NCBI GenBank assembly: GCA_902729315.2
Contig: LR746273.1
Location: 501,001-565,000, forward strand
Length of the DNA stretch: 64,000 bases
Direction of reading: 5' to 3'
DNA from: Spirodela intermedia
Taxonomy: Eukaryota; Streptophyta; Magnoliopsida; Alismatales; Araceae
Part shown: one piece after another, positions 47,745 to 60,567 of the stretch
Layout: each line of letters starts with the position of its first letter
Position numbering within the stretch: position 1 is the stretch's first letter
The notes under the pieces: generated by a model
What the model was told of the DNA's origin: nothing
Seen by the model: only the letters and a program-made list of their open reading frames with translations
Databases searched by the model: none
Position numbers and translations under genes: made by a program

Positions 47745-49390
47745 AATATCACAACCCCCCACTTAAACATTACTAGTCCCTTAGCAATTAATACATCTAA
47801 GCTTAACTCCTTTGATTACTATCTCCTTGAGTGTTGATAATTCTGCAAGTATCAAGTCCTGAAAATCAAGAATCAAAAGGATTTTGAGATCCATATTTGA
47901 ATCTTTTTTTCAAGCACAAACTCGACACTTTCTTTTCCTTGCTCATCCTTTCTCCATTAATTAATCAAACTTGTTTGCTCTTTGTTCTTGATCTAGCTTC
48001 ATGCTCTCCTTCAGTTAACATGATATGAAGTAATTCTCGGTCTAGTGTTTGCATGACTTGGTATCCATTATAGGTAAATATCCTCCCATCAATACCTAGA
48101 TTGTTAGGTATGAAGGTGAACTTCTTGTCTTAGTCTCACACATGGAATCCTCCATGGGACAAGTTGAAATCCCATTTCACCAACACTATTTAGTTTCATA
48201 TTATTTTAATGAGAGATCTTTACTCTAGTTGCACATGTAGAGGCCCCACATAGCAAATGAGAAGTCACCCTCTCAATATTGTTGCTTCTTCTTCCTTTTT
48301 CTTCCTTTTGTAAATTTTTTTATAGGAGATATTTGCTCGAATCGCACATGTGGAAGCCCCACAGAACAAATCGGAAACCCCTTTTCCAAAAAAAGTTGTT
48401 TTTATTCTGACGGGTTTGATCTACCTACAAGGATCATTATTTCTCACTTTTCCTCCAATTGACTTCCATCATGTACAATGAATTAAGAGAGGAGCATATC
48501 CACTTTTTCTTTCACATCAAGCATCCAAGGTCATAACTTGAAGATTCTATATTTACAATATTCAGTCCATGATTGGTCATTTTAACCATTGCACTATCTA
48601 TTATGCGTCTTTAATCAAATACTTAAGTTGATTTCATCAAAGGAGTGCATTTCTTATTTTACTTAACTCACTCATCCTTGATATTAAAACTTCATCATTG
48701 TCCTCAATGATTGAATAATAAATACATATACAATTTTAAAGGATGCAAGCTAGAAGGAACACAATCATGAGTAGTGCATAAAGGAATAAAAGTAATAATT
48801 TAGTTGGAGTGGTAGCTCAATCACATGCTAGTCTCTTCCACACAGCCAATGTTCTCCACAATGTATTCAACTGAGAAATGTAATTTTGATTGCAGAAACT
48901 AAACATTAACTGAAAAAAAAACTAGAAGAAAATTCTAACAACAATAAGCAAAAATATTAGGGTTGCCTCTCTAGTAGTGCTAAGTTTAATGTCATTGATT
49001 GAACAATAGTGCAGCTCATGATATGTTTTGCAAATTAATTTTATCTACCTCTCTTTTGTCATTATGCTCAAGATATGCTTTAATTCTCCACTCATCCACT
49101 TTAAAATAGTTGTTAGATCCTAGATCTCTAAGTGTGGCTACCTCATATCCATTTTAATATCCTAAAGTATATGGCCCATCCCATCTACTCAATTTTATTA
49201 AAAATAATTTAAACTTTGAATTGTATAAAAATACCTTTTGACCAGGTGAAAATTGCCACTTAGTGATCCCATCTCTAAGTGCTTTAGTTTTTCTTTTGTA
49301 GATCCTTACATTCTCATATGCTTCATTTCTCAATTAATCTAATTTCTACATATCAAGAAATCATTTTTCCTTAGCCGTTACCATATCCAT
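47745..49390 (-). mobile_element. Ty3/gypsy element, 3' internal part with integrase end and polypurine tract
   Basis: Reading leftward. 49390-49020 translates to a worn integrase C-terminal domain (NEAYENVRIYKRKTK, FSPGQKVFLYNSKFKLF, LSRWDGPYTL, FKVDEWRIKAYL), the GPY-type end of gypsy integrases. The characteristic pol tail, in which a Leu/Ala-rich phrase is followed by GAGGCAACCC, is at about 48990-48960. Then comes a noncoding stretch with three imperfect repeats, and a purine tract AAGTGGGGGG (inverse of 47765-47756) followed by TG. Stop codons and frame changes are frequent. The LTR expected left of 47753 is not recognisable. Confidence 0.75.
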
Positions 49391-49408
49391 GTTCTTCTGC
49401 TTGATAGC

Positions 49409-50955
49409 TGACACGACTTAGTCATTATATAATAAATCATGTAAATTTAAATATTTATAAAATTTAAAAGACTAATATTTAGATATTTAAAAGTATTTTT
49501 GAACAAAGATATTAATTATAATTTAATAAAAGTCTAAAAATAGTAGAAAATTTTCATTTTGATCACAAGAATGTAATATAATATTGAGTAATGTTTTAGA
49601 ATTTTCTATAAAGAATATGATTTTTTTATAAATTTTAGACTAAATAATAAAAATATAATATATTTAAAATTTACAAAAAAATTGAGTGGAGGCGTCAAGA
49701 TGACGTTAGTGCCCAAACAAACATGAATTGGGTAGAAATAAAGTTCTACTTGAAGATTCTTACATAAACAACTACATACAATTTAATTGATCAAATTAAG
49801 ATTTATAAAAACTAGAAGAGCCATAATTTCATAAAGAAGAGTTTTGAAACTTGAAATAACACAAAGTATCATTAAATTAAGTAAAAAATAATTTCAAAAT
49901 AGAAAAGGTAAAGTTTTGGCCTTATGACAACGATTGTCAAAATTTTGTGTTTAGGATGGTTATTGTGTGATATCCATGACCTCAAGGGCTCTCATTGGAC
50001 ATGGATGACTTAAGTATTTGCTAGATCTCCTTTTAAAATCTAAAAAATAATGGTAGAAATTAAACTAATTAAAAATGATAAAATAGAGTTCCACCATCAT
50101 AAAGATGATGTGTTAGAATCTTGAGCATTCAAGAAGATTGTCGTGTAATATTCATGACCTCTAAGGATGTCCTTGAATAAGGATGATGTAGGTAATCTCT
50201 AGATCTTCTTGTGAAGTTTAGAAACTATTGAAGTAGGTTGTCGAATCATCTTTGGTGGCTGTTGTTTGGTGAAGTAGAAAAATAACGACTTTGTACATCT
50301 TTGGTGGCTATTACTCGATGGAGATAATCTTGACAGAATTAGGACGTATCTTAGGAAGCTTCATTCGTAAGTCCGCATAGCACAAAGAAGTTCTTCATTG
50401 CATCTGGTATGCTCTTAAGAGGTGACAACTTGTCTCTTACTAGATCATCTTCTTTCTAAAGATGACTTGTTCGTCAATTAATCGAAGATGATTTACTCAA
50501 TAGATTCACGATCCTTTTATCTAGAATCATTTGATAATTTTGATAAATTTTTTGCTGATGATTGAGTAATTATGATAATTTAGTCATTCACTGATAAATT
50601 GTAAGAAAATCATGATTTAATCAGATAAAAATATGAGTTTTGACTCTAATAGGATTTGAACAATTGCCAATTGTCCACGTATATGAGAGAGAGTGAAATA
50701 AGTATGTGAATACCCTTATAACATGACATTATAAAGGTATCTTGATCTCATAAATAATAGTTATTTAAGGTACTAAAATCATTGAAAATATTCAAGATGC
50801 TATAATGTTAATGTAGTTCTACATCAATTATTTTTCAACTTTTGAGACATGTATAATAATACATAAGTTTGTCATCAATGAGTCTCTCTCTAGTTTGTAT
50901 GACCACTCTCCTCATGCTTGCCTAGCCTCTAGTGACATGGAAGTAGAGTGACGTA
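49409..50955 (-). mobile_element. inverted LTR of the gypsy family, truncated
   Basis: Starts TGACACGACTTAGTC, the reverse of the LTR end at 56224, and runs parallel to the inverse of 54870-56224 with many point changes. Its far end is cut exactly where the forward LTR at 50956 begins, so the forward element inserted into it. Confidence 0.75.
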
Positions 50956-51892
50956 TGATAAGTCTTCATTATCATGAGTTAATAATTAGTAAATAATATA
51001 GTTTTAGCCTTAACTCATGATAAATAGACTTATATTTATGCAAAATTATAAAAAGTGGTTTTTAGTTAATTAATGTGATTGTTTTGCTAATTATGTGATT
51101 TTTTATGAATTTATATAATTTTTATAGTTCTATTTTTCAGATAAATCAGGAAAAATAAATTAAAATAAAAATATAACAAAATGAGGGAGACTTGTTGGCC
51201 AATTAGGCCTGCAAGCAAGTCAAATGCGCAGTCAAAGGAAGCCACGAGTAAGGGCGTGAGCGGCTAGGATTGATGGGGCATGCGTGCGCTACTTTTCTTC
51301 CACATCACTAGTGGCCAGCTGATTGTGGGGCAAGGAGTGGTTGTACATGCAGGAGAAAAGGACCGATTGCTTGGAAAATGTGATACTAGTATTTATTCGC
51401 TCAAAACTTCATTGCACAAGCGATGTGAGACTAAACCCGTGTCACATCTTCCCCGAAAGGCTTCGAAGGTGAGCAACTAGTGCAGGTTCGAATCCTCCTA
51501 GAGCCAAAACTCGTATTTTTTATTTGATTATCGTAACTTTCCTACAAATCGTCAGTGAAGGATTAAGTTGTCAGAATCACTAGATTATTGGCAAAAATTT
51601 CATCAACATGATTCGCGGAGCATTGTTACTAAAATTACTGAATGATTCGCGATAAAAAAGATTACAAATCCACAGAGTAAATCATTTCTGATTGATTGAC
51701 AAATAAGCCATCGTTGGGAAGAGGATGATCCACTGGGAAATAAGTCGCCACCTCTTGAGAGCATACCGGATGCGATGAAGAGTCTCCTCTTACTGTGCGG
51801 ACCTGAGGATGAAGCTCTTTAACACACACCCCACCTCCATCTAACTCCTTTATGTCGGATGACAACCATTGAAGAGTCGTAAAGTCACTATT
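50956..51892 (+). mobile_element. forward LTR, left part only
   Basis: Begins TGATAAGTCTTCATTATCATG and matches 54555-55560 in order, including the GATGTGAGACTAAAC block and the GGTTCGAATCC block. It stops in mid-LTR, where the block repeated at 59814 begins. Confidence 0.8.
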
Positions 51893-52659
51893 ATGATCTT
51901 GATGGATAGTATTTACTTGATGTTAAAATTTGATTGATCATTTGAGTTTAATGGAGATTTTTACACCCTGATCTATAGGACTTGTGAGGAGAAATCACTT
52001 ATTTCGAAAAAAAAAAAGAGAGAGCAATGTGAAAAATCTAAAAACAAAGAGTACACATGGAGGGTGTGAGACATCATTCTCATTGTCGAAAATTGTGCAT
52101 AGAAAAACACTTGCTGCAAAATAAAGTGGATAAAGTGAAAGCCATCATTCTTAAAGTGTAATCTAGAAAATGAAGATTACACATAGAGGATGTGAGACAT
52201 CATTCTTATTGTCAAAATTTGTCTATAGGAAAAGCTACTTGTCCACTATATATAAAAAAAAAAGAAAAAAAGAAGGAAGAAATATAGTGCAAACTTAAAA
52301 AATCAAGCTATAGAAAAAGGGAAATGTAGGATCAATATTATTCTTGGATGAGTATTGATAATTGAAACATCTTGTAAATACATCTATGAGTGAAGAAGTG
52401 ATAAAGATGTGAATAGAAGAAGTGACGTCTAGATTGTTATTTCAAAGAGTGTTTAAATATTTAAGTGCTTGATATCATTTTTAAATACTAGATATAAGAA
52501 TCTAAAGTGTCTAAAGGTGGATAATTTCTAATTGTATTTTTTTTTCTGTATTGAAATATGATGTTTGAGATTTGTAAATTTTTATTTTCGTAATTTCATT
52601 GCTAAGGGACTAGCAATGATTTAAGTTGGGGGGTGTGATAAGTCTTCACTATCATGAGT
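51893..52659 (+). mobile_element. 3' internal block with polypurine tract and LTR start, copy 1
   Basis: Nearly the same sequence as 59814-60567. It contains two imperfect copies of a TACACAT..GGTGTGAGACATCATT repeat (about 52050 and 52170), then the purine tract TTGGGGGG and 24 bases of LTR beginning TGATAAGTC at 52636. Confidence 0.75.
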
Positions 52660-54554
52660 CTCCTAGAAGATGCAATTATTAATTTTAAAGGATGTAGATT
52701 TTTAATGGATTTTCTTTTAGATATTCCTATTTTAGATAATTTTATACACCAATCATCTTAGGATGCCCATTTCTTGCTATAGCTAAGGCAAATATTGATT
52801 ACAAAAATAGGATTATAAATATGAAATATGAAGGTCAAAATATCTCTTTAATAGTTTTAGAAGTTCAAGATTTTTGAAAAAGGAAGATGATAATTATAAA
52901 GATATTAAGGTAATTGATTCTTGCATAGAGGAATTGAATTATGTTCAGGAAGTTGATCAATTAATTTTTCCATTCCATGCCCATGCATTAGGTCAAAAAT
53001 ATTATAGGAAAGAGGCATTAGATGATGACAAAACATTCATGGAAGCATCATAGATTGGTGTCTGGCTGAAGACGTTAAACTTAGAGCTGATTGGGAGGCA
53101 ACCCAATAATTTTATTTTTGCAGAATTTAATTTGTGTTTTGTAGTTAATAAATTTAGAATTTTATTGCTCCTTATTTATTAGTACCTCATACATTTATGT
53201 TTTATCATGTTATACTTGCTGATTATGAGTATATATCTTTTGCTTCGCAGTTTAATCTGATAATATATCTCACGTCATTGAGACAATTTTAATTTTAATT
53301 GAGGGGGAGCAAAGAAAATTCAGTTATATTTATTTCATGAATAATTATCATAGAAGGAAATTTTAAAACTAGTATTGATGAATTCATGGATTCTACATTT
53401 TTTCTATAAGATGGTAAATTCATTTAAGTATGAAAGTTAAAGTGTGTTAGACTTAGTGACTACAGGTGATAAAAAAAAAATTGTAGTACATTGAAGGATG
53501 AAATATTTTCAGAATATATCTTGATGATCATGATCCATATGTTATGAATTCACATTTTGAATTAGTAGGAATCATGAAGTTGGATGGGATGAGTTTGAAA
53601 TTGTATAAAAATTATTGGAAGCTAGACATTCTTAGTATGAGGAATCCTAAGTAGTTGATCATTTGTCTTATATATATAGATAAAAAAAACTCATCATATG
53701 GTAGAGTCTAAGACCCAACTTGCAATAAAATATATATGGGGATTTCCCACGTCCCATAGAGACTTTTCTATATGTGAGACTAGGGCAAGATAAAAAAAAA
53801 AGTGAGTGCAAATGCTTTTATGGGGATTTCCCACTTGTCTCGTGGAGGCTTTCCATATGTGAGATTTAGACATGAAAAAGAAGTTATATGGGGAAAGCTA
53901 CCTACCTATGATGCTTTTAATAAATAAATAAATAAATAAGAAGAGAAGAGACAAATGGAATATGCTACTTGGGTGCATGAATCTAGAAGAGAAGGCTGAA
54001 GATAGTTTCTAAACTTTAGTAAACTTCTGATCATTTAATTAGTGATTTCTGAAAATGAAAGATGTTGAATTTCATACATTAAAGAGAATGAAAATTAAGA
54101 TGAATAGTTTTTGAAATAGTTCATTTGGATATGGAAACATTTTTTATTTTTAATCTTGTAGGAAACTATTTGAATCACATGAACATCTGAATATTTATTT
54201 GAATGCCATCTCTAGTGGAAAAATGAGAAAATAAATGATTCATGTAATAGAATTAATAAATAGCTTTAACTTTGTAAGTCTTTTGCTTATTGCTATGGAC
54301 TAGCAAATTTCAAAGTTGGGGGCATTTGTTAAAGCAAGATTTATGTGTTTTAATTAGTTATATTGTTTGATTTTATTTTGTTAACTTAAAAAAATAAAGA
54401 TATGATATATTGTTAATTTTGAAAGTCTAAAGTTAGAATACTTAGCATAATTTTTTATTATTAAAGTTAAAATAATAAAATAAAAAAACTCTTCCACCTA
54501 TTAGCAAGTCAACACTAGCAGTTGACCTGGAAGGAGGACAATAGTCAAACGGGT
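52660..54554 (+). mobile_element. gypsy protease relic and pol tail
   Basis: 52660-52880 resembles the retropepsin of 61840-62010 (LLEDAIINFKGC, then a damaged form of the ILGRPFLATAK region). The pol tail phrase, ending GGGAGGCAACCC, is at 53075-53105. It is followed by noncoding DNA with two GGGGATTTCCCAC repeats (53737 and 53821) and a GTTGGGGGC purine tract near 54317. Reverse transcriptase and integrase are deleted between protease and tail. Confidence 0.7.
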
Positions 54555-56224
54555 TGATAAGTCTTCATTATCATGAGTTAATAATTAGTAATTAATATAT
54601 ATTTAGCCTTAACTCATGATAAATAGACTTATATTTGTGTTAAAGTGTGAAAAGTGGTTTTCAATTGATTAACATGAATTTTTGGCTAATTATGTGATTT
54701 TCTACAAATTTATATAATTTTTAGAGTCTTATTTTTTAGATAAATAAGGAAAAAGAAATTAAAATAAAAATATAGCAAAATGGGGGGGGACTTGCCGGCT
54801 AACTGGGCCCGCAAGCAGGTCGGAAGTATAGTTAGGGAGGAGCCACGAGTAGAGGCTTGAGTAACTAAGACCAATGGGGGCACGTGTGTGCCACTCTCCT
54901 TCCATGTCACCAATGGCCAACCGATTGTGGGGCAAAGAGTGATCGTACACGTAGGAGAAAGGGATTCATTACTTCTAAATGTGATATTACTATATATTCG
55001 TCCAAAACTTTGATGCATAAGCGATGTGGGACTAAACTTGTATCACACCTTCCCCTGAAAGACTTCAAAGATTTGAATACCTAAACTACCCCTTAGTTAT
55101 AATAGAGATATACCATGATGACGTCACTTGGTAAGGGCATTAAAGTACTTATTTTAATCTCTCTCATGTAGGCAGACAACCAGCGTGGGTTCGAATCCTC
55201 TTAGAGTCCAAACTCATATTTTTATCTAATTATTGTAACTTTTTTGCAAATCGCCCATGAAGGATTAAGCTGCCATAATTACTAGATCATTGACAAAAAT
55301 CTCATCAACATAATTCGTGGAGTATTGTTACTAAAATTGTTGAAAGATTCATGATAAAAGGATCACAAATCCATCAAGTAAATCATCTCTGATTGATTGA
55401 CGAACAAGTCATTGTCGGGAAGAGGATGATTTGCCGAGAGACGAGTCGCCACCTCTTGAGAGCGTGTCAGATGCGATGAAGAGCCTCCTCTTACACATGA
55501 AACTTCTTGACACATGCCCCACCTCCATCTGGCTCCTCTCCATCTGGCGACAGTCGTTGGAGATAATTTGACAACTCATTTCATTGATCTCTAGACTTTG
55601 CAAGGAGATCTAGAGATTGCCCACGTCGTCTTTGTCTAAAGAGAGTCTTTGAGGCCATGGACACTACACGATGATCTTCTCAAACACTTAGGATTTAAGT
55701 GCATCACCGACGCATCGCCACCATGACATCGAAACTCTATTTTCCTACTTTCAACTTAATTTTTACTTTATTTAGTGATAATTTATGTGATTTAAATTTA
55801 CCAAGCTATACTTCATTTAATCATAATTATTTCTACTTTTACAAATCTTAATTTGATCAATTAAATTCTCTGTAATTATTTACATAAGAATCATCAGTGG
55901 AAACTCTATTTCTGTATAATTCACATTCGTCGAGCACTGATGTCATCTTGATGTTCGCACCCTTATTTTAAATATATTTTATTTTTATTTATTAGTATAA
56001 AATTCATAGAAAATCATATTCTTTGAGAAAAATTATGAATAATTACTCAATATTGTATTACATCCTTTGATCGATTTGAAAAATTATCACTATTTTTTGA
56101 AGTTTTTTTGAATTATAATTGATATATTTTTTCAAAAATACTTCTTAACATCTGAAAATTAGTATTTTCTAGTTTTATAATTTTAAATTTGCATGATTTA
56201 CTATACAATGACTAAGTCATGTCA
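54555..56224 (+). mobile_element. complete gypsy LTR, about 1670 bases
   Basis: Starts TGATAAGTC and ends AGTCATGTCA, giving the TG..CA borders of LTRs. Both borders are supported by other copies: the start by 50956, 52636 and 60529, the end by the inverted copies at 49409 and 63039. It is followed directly by a worn primer-binding site and gag-like DNA. Confidence 0.8.
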
Positions 56225-56252
56225 AATTTTAGTTTCATTGTCAGGATGTATT
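56225..56252 (+). other. degenerate primer-binding site
   Basis: TTTAGTTTCATTGTCAGGA follows the LTR end. It can be read as a C-to-T and G-to-A decayed form of the tRNA-Asp-type site used by Athila/Tat gypsy elements. The match is imperfect, so this is inference. Confidence 0.4.
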
Positions 56253-56399
56253 GTATAATATTTAGTATTTTTTTATTTTTCTTTTAGAGTACAAAAAATT
56301 ATTAACTCTTGTTTTATTTTCTTCTTGTAAAAAAAAAAGGAATGAAGAGAAACATGGCAAGGACTGGAGCATACTGAAGGAGGGTAATAATGATTAAAC

Positions 56400-57440
56400 T
56401 TTTTCCTCAAATTTATTGATTTTTATGTATGATAGAAGATCTCTACATCCAAGGCTAGAAAATCCTTTCATTATTTCATTTAAAACCAAAAATCTGAAAG
56501 AAAAATTAATTTTGATGCATCCTAAAGGAAGTACAAGTCAAACTTAGAACAATCTTATGCCCATGAAAAATTATTATATCCCTGATTCATTTCAAAAAAC
56601 ATCTAATATTAAAGTCCCATTAGCACCTACTGTTAAATTCAAAATAAATCCTAGAATTTTTCAAATGCTTCCTAATTTTCATAGATTGCCTTTAGAGGAA
56701 CCTCATCAACACTTAGAAAAATTTCATAGGGTCTGTGGTTTAGTTAATTTCTCTCAAGTTACACCATAAATTATTAAGATGAAATTATTTCCTCATACAC
56801 TTAGGGAAAAAGCTAGCCATTGGCTATACACATTAGATAGAAAACTAACTAGTTGGAAAGATATAGAATAGGCATCTCTTCAAAAAAATTATCCTTTAAG
56901 AAAAACTCAAAATATGAGACAATATATATATAATTTTTCACAAAGATCAAGAAAAACTTTACATGAGACATCGTAAAAATTCAAAAATTTACTTACAAAA
57001 TGTCCTCATCATGCTATACCCAAGTGGTAGCTCAATAGAATTTTTTATGATAGATTATTAGAACAACATAGAAACATGATTGATTCTATATATAGAGGAA
57101 CTTTTATGGAGAAAGCTCCTGATGAGATTTTTAGTCTTTATGAGAATTTAAGCAAAAATTTTAGAGATCAAGCCTCTTTTGAATTATATGATAAGGATAA
57201 GAAGAGAGGAATTTATGAATTGCATCATGATGATGATTCTAATTTAAGAAATTAATTTAATTAAATTAATCAAAGATTAAAAAAACTTGATTTACTTATT
57301 GAAAATATTAGAAAGCCTCCTAACCTTCAATTGAATGCATATAATGCATGTCCTATATATGGTGAAAATGATAATTTTGAATTTTAATATTATAAGTTAA
57401 ATCAATCATTTCATCCTAAGCAAGTGTAAGTGCAAGTAAC
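56400..57440 (+). mobile_element. gypsy gag relic
   Basis: Translation with several stops gives the retrotransposon gag signature: FQMLPNFHRLPLEEPHQHLEKF, quoted as LPLEEPHQHLEKF, then LREKASHWLYTLD, and FYDRLLEQHRNMIDS further on. Stops at 56767 and beyond make it non-functional. Confidence 0.75.
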
Positions 57441-59813
57441 CCACGATTTTAGTAAAAATAGGGAATATTTTTTTAATTCTTATAATCTTAATTAGGGAAA
57501 TATTTTTTCATGAAGAAACCCAAATAATATTCAAAATCTAGAAGCATTTAGATCTAATTCAAAATTTAAATTTTGTCTAAAATAAGAACACAAATTTCAG
57601 AAAAATAGTCCTCTCAAATCCAACCTGATGCTATGGAAATGATGTAGCAAATGAGTCAAACAATGTAACAAACTATAAATCAAATGATGTTGCACCAAAA
57701 ACAAATTATAGAGGTTTTTGAGAATAAGAGAAGAGAGACAGCCACCTAGTCAGCCCATAGAAAATTCAAGAAACTGTCTAATAGTAGGACTTCAATAAGA
57801 AGAGTCTAGCTAAATAAATTTAAGAAAAAACTCATAAAATGAAAATGTTAGGATAGTGAATACATTGAGTGAGAATATTTTACGTGATCCTTATTTTCAA
57901 TTATTAGAAGAAATAGATAAGCCATTAGAAGTAAATGAGAATATTAACACTAAAAATTTAGTAGTAAAAATTAAATAAAATTATTTATTGCTCACCATTG
58001 ATGAATGAATATAGTGAAGATGATGGGAAGAAATTCCCTTAGATGAAGAAACAACAGCTGGTCATGGAAGAATCATCCAAATTTTAGTAAAAGGGAGTAA
58101 AGATAGAAATGAAGAAAAATATATTTCAAGTGAGGAAAAATTAGTTGATTTGAGAGATGTAAGAGATGAATTTAATAAATCTAATCATAATTTTGCAGCC
58201 ATGGATGTTGATAGTCAAGATGATGATGTATATCATATATCGAAGTTAGAAGATAGCTTTTAGGAAGATGAAAAATTTGATGAGTTGAGAAACGAAAAGC
58301 TAGAAAAAGAGTTGATTCAACTAATAAAGAGAAACGAAAATAATGAATATGAATATAAAAATAATTTTAGAAGAGAAAATTTGAATTTTATTGAATTTAT
58401 TAGATCTAAGATTAAAGAAGACAATCCTTCCATCCTTCAAAACCCACAACCCATTATAATTATTTCTAAGCTTGAAATATTTCACTCCTCACAAATTGAA
58501 CAAATATATATATGGAAGATAAAATAGAGCAATGGAAGATTATGCAAATAAAAGAAGATATTAAGAAATGGGTGAGTGAAGGAATTAGAGAAATCAATTT
58601 GGATAAACAAAATCTAGATTGGGTAAGAGCTAATTTGAAAATTATATGACTTGATCACATTTTATGGTCTATTAATAGAAAGTATTTATTAATGAATGAG
58701 AACCTTACAAAACAAGATAGAAATAAGGAAAGATTCTTTTCAAAATATAAATATTATTTTTAGGAAAATTTTGTTAATTTTTATTTTGTTTTTGCTAAAA
58801 GTATGTCAAGGTATATATATGAAGTATATGAATTTATGCTAAATCTGAAAAAGAATATCATGAAACTTACCTTGGGATACAAATATATTTTGATGGCCAT
58901 AGATCATTTTATATGATCTAAGAGCTGTCCAACTAAAGACATTAAATTCAATGCTGCATGGAAGGCAACCCATGGTTTTTATTTTATTTTTTTTTGATTT
59001 TTTTTTAAAGTTCTATTTTTCTTAGAAGTTTATAGTATTTGTTTCTACATTTGTTTATTTTTGAAAACGTGCAGGAGGAGTGTAAGATAAGTGGAAAATT
59101 AAAAATAAGGTTGAGGTGATGTCTTTCTAAGCTTTATCATTTATGACAACATTTTTAGTGCTTAACTTTACATATATGCATGTTTCACTTGAAAATCATA
59201 TTTTCTACATATTCTGTTCTGATCTTTCTATGTCATTGAGGATAATGTCATTTTTCAGTAGGGGGTGAAGTATTAATTCTTAATTTATGATGTAGGACAA
59301 TTAAAAATGTGTTTGTATTTTTATTTTTATTTTCATGTTCACTTATAACAAAAAAAAAATCAGAAAAACTACAACATCTATTTTCTAGTTTTTTATCAAA
59401 AACAAGAGACAATCAAAAGTAGACAAAAAACAGCCCAAATTTTGAAATTCTAGAGACCCTTTTCTCACATTTCAATCCCCTAGACATATATTACTAAAAT
59501 TCGAAATTACAGTTATAAAGAGGATAGTTTTGATTTATTTTTAACAAATTTATTGTTGCTAAAAATAGAACTGAAAATAGAACTAAAAAAAGAACTGAAA
59601 ATAGAAAACATAACTATTAGAACTATCTAATTTACAAATTTCTTACATAATATTACATGCATGAAAAATTAAATCAATTAGATTGATTTGATACCAAAAG
59701 ATACTAAGAAGATTATTTTTCAGTCAAAAGAATGATCCAGTAGCATGAAATATTGGAATACTCCTTGGATACATGATAGATAACATGGATTTGATTTTAT
59801 ATATTTTCACTTC
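57441..59813 (+). mobile_element. gypsy internal DNA, mostly unreadable
   Basis: AT-rich, with a Lys/Glu/Asn-rich open frame at 58285-58527 and a pol-tail-like phrase near 58930-58975 ending AAGGCAACCC. No reverse transcriptase or integrase text is recognised here, so a deletion is likely. Confidence 0.5.
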
Positions 59814-60567
59814 ATGATCTTGATGGATAGTATTTACTTGATGTGAAATTTTGATTGATTATTTGAGTTTAATAGAGATTTTTGCACCCTGATCTTTAGG
59901 ACTTGTGAACAGAAATTATTTATTTTGAAAAAAAAAGAGAGAGCAATGTGAAAAATCTAGAAACAAAGAGTACACATGAAGGGTGTGAGACATCATTCTC
60001 ATTGTCAAAAATCGTGCATAGAAAAACACTTGCTGTAAAATAAGTAGATAAAGTAAAAGCCTTGAAATGAAGAGTACACATAGAGAGTGTGAGACATTAT
60101 TCTTATTGTCAAAATTTGTCTACAGGAAAAGTTACTTATCCACTATATATATAAAAAAAAGAAGAAAGAAGAAATATAGTACAAACTTCAAAAATCAAAC
60201 CATAGAAAAAAGAAAATATAGGATCAATATTATTCTTAGATGAGTATTGATAATTGGAACATCTTGTAAATATATCTATGAGTGAAGAAGTGATAAAGAT
60301 ATGAATAGAAGAAGTGAAGTCTAGATTGTTATTCCAAGAAGTGTTTAAATATTTAAGTACTTGACATCATTCTTAAATATTTAATATAAGAATCCAAAAT
60401 ATCTAAAGGTACATCATTTTTAATTATTATTATTTTTTATACATTAGGATATGATGTTTGAGATTTGTAAATTTTTATTTTTATAATTCTATTACTAAGG
60501 GACTAGTAATGATTTAAGTTGGAGGGTGTGATAAGTCTTCATTATCATGAGTTAATAATTAGTAAAT
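59814..60567 (+). mobile_element. 3' internal block with polypurine tract and LTR start, copy 2
   Basis: Same order of landmarks as 51893-52659: GATGGATAGTATTTACTTGATG, the GAGAGAGCAATGTG block, paired GTGTGAGACAT repeats, GGGACTAGTAATGATTTAAG, purine tract, then TGATAAGTC at 60529. The LTR part runs about 40 bases and then changes to unrelated sequence. Confidence 0.75.

Noticed and set aside
51380-51530. A tRNA gene, suggested by GGTTCGAATCC
   Set aside because: Acceptor, D and anticodon arms cannot be formed around it, and the same text recurs as part of an LTR.
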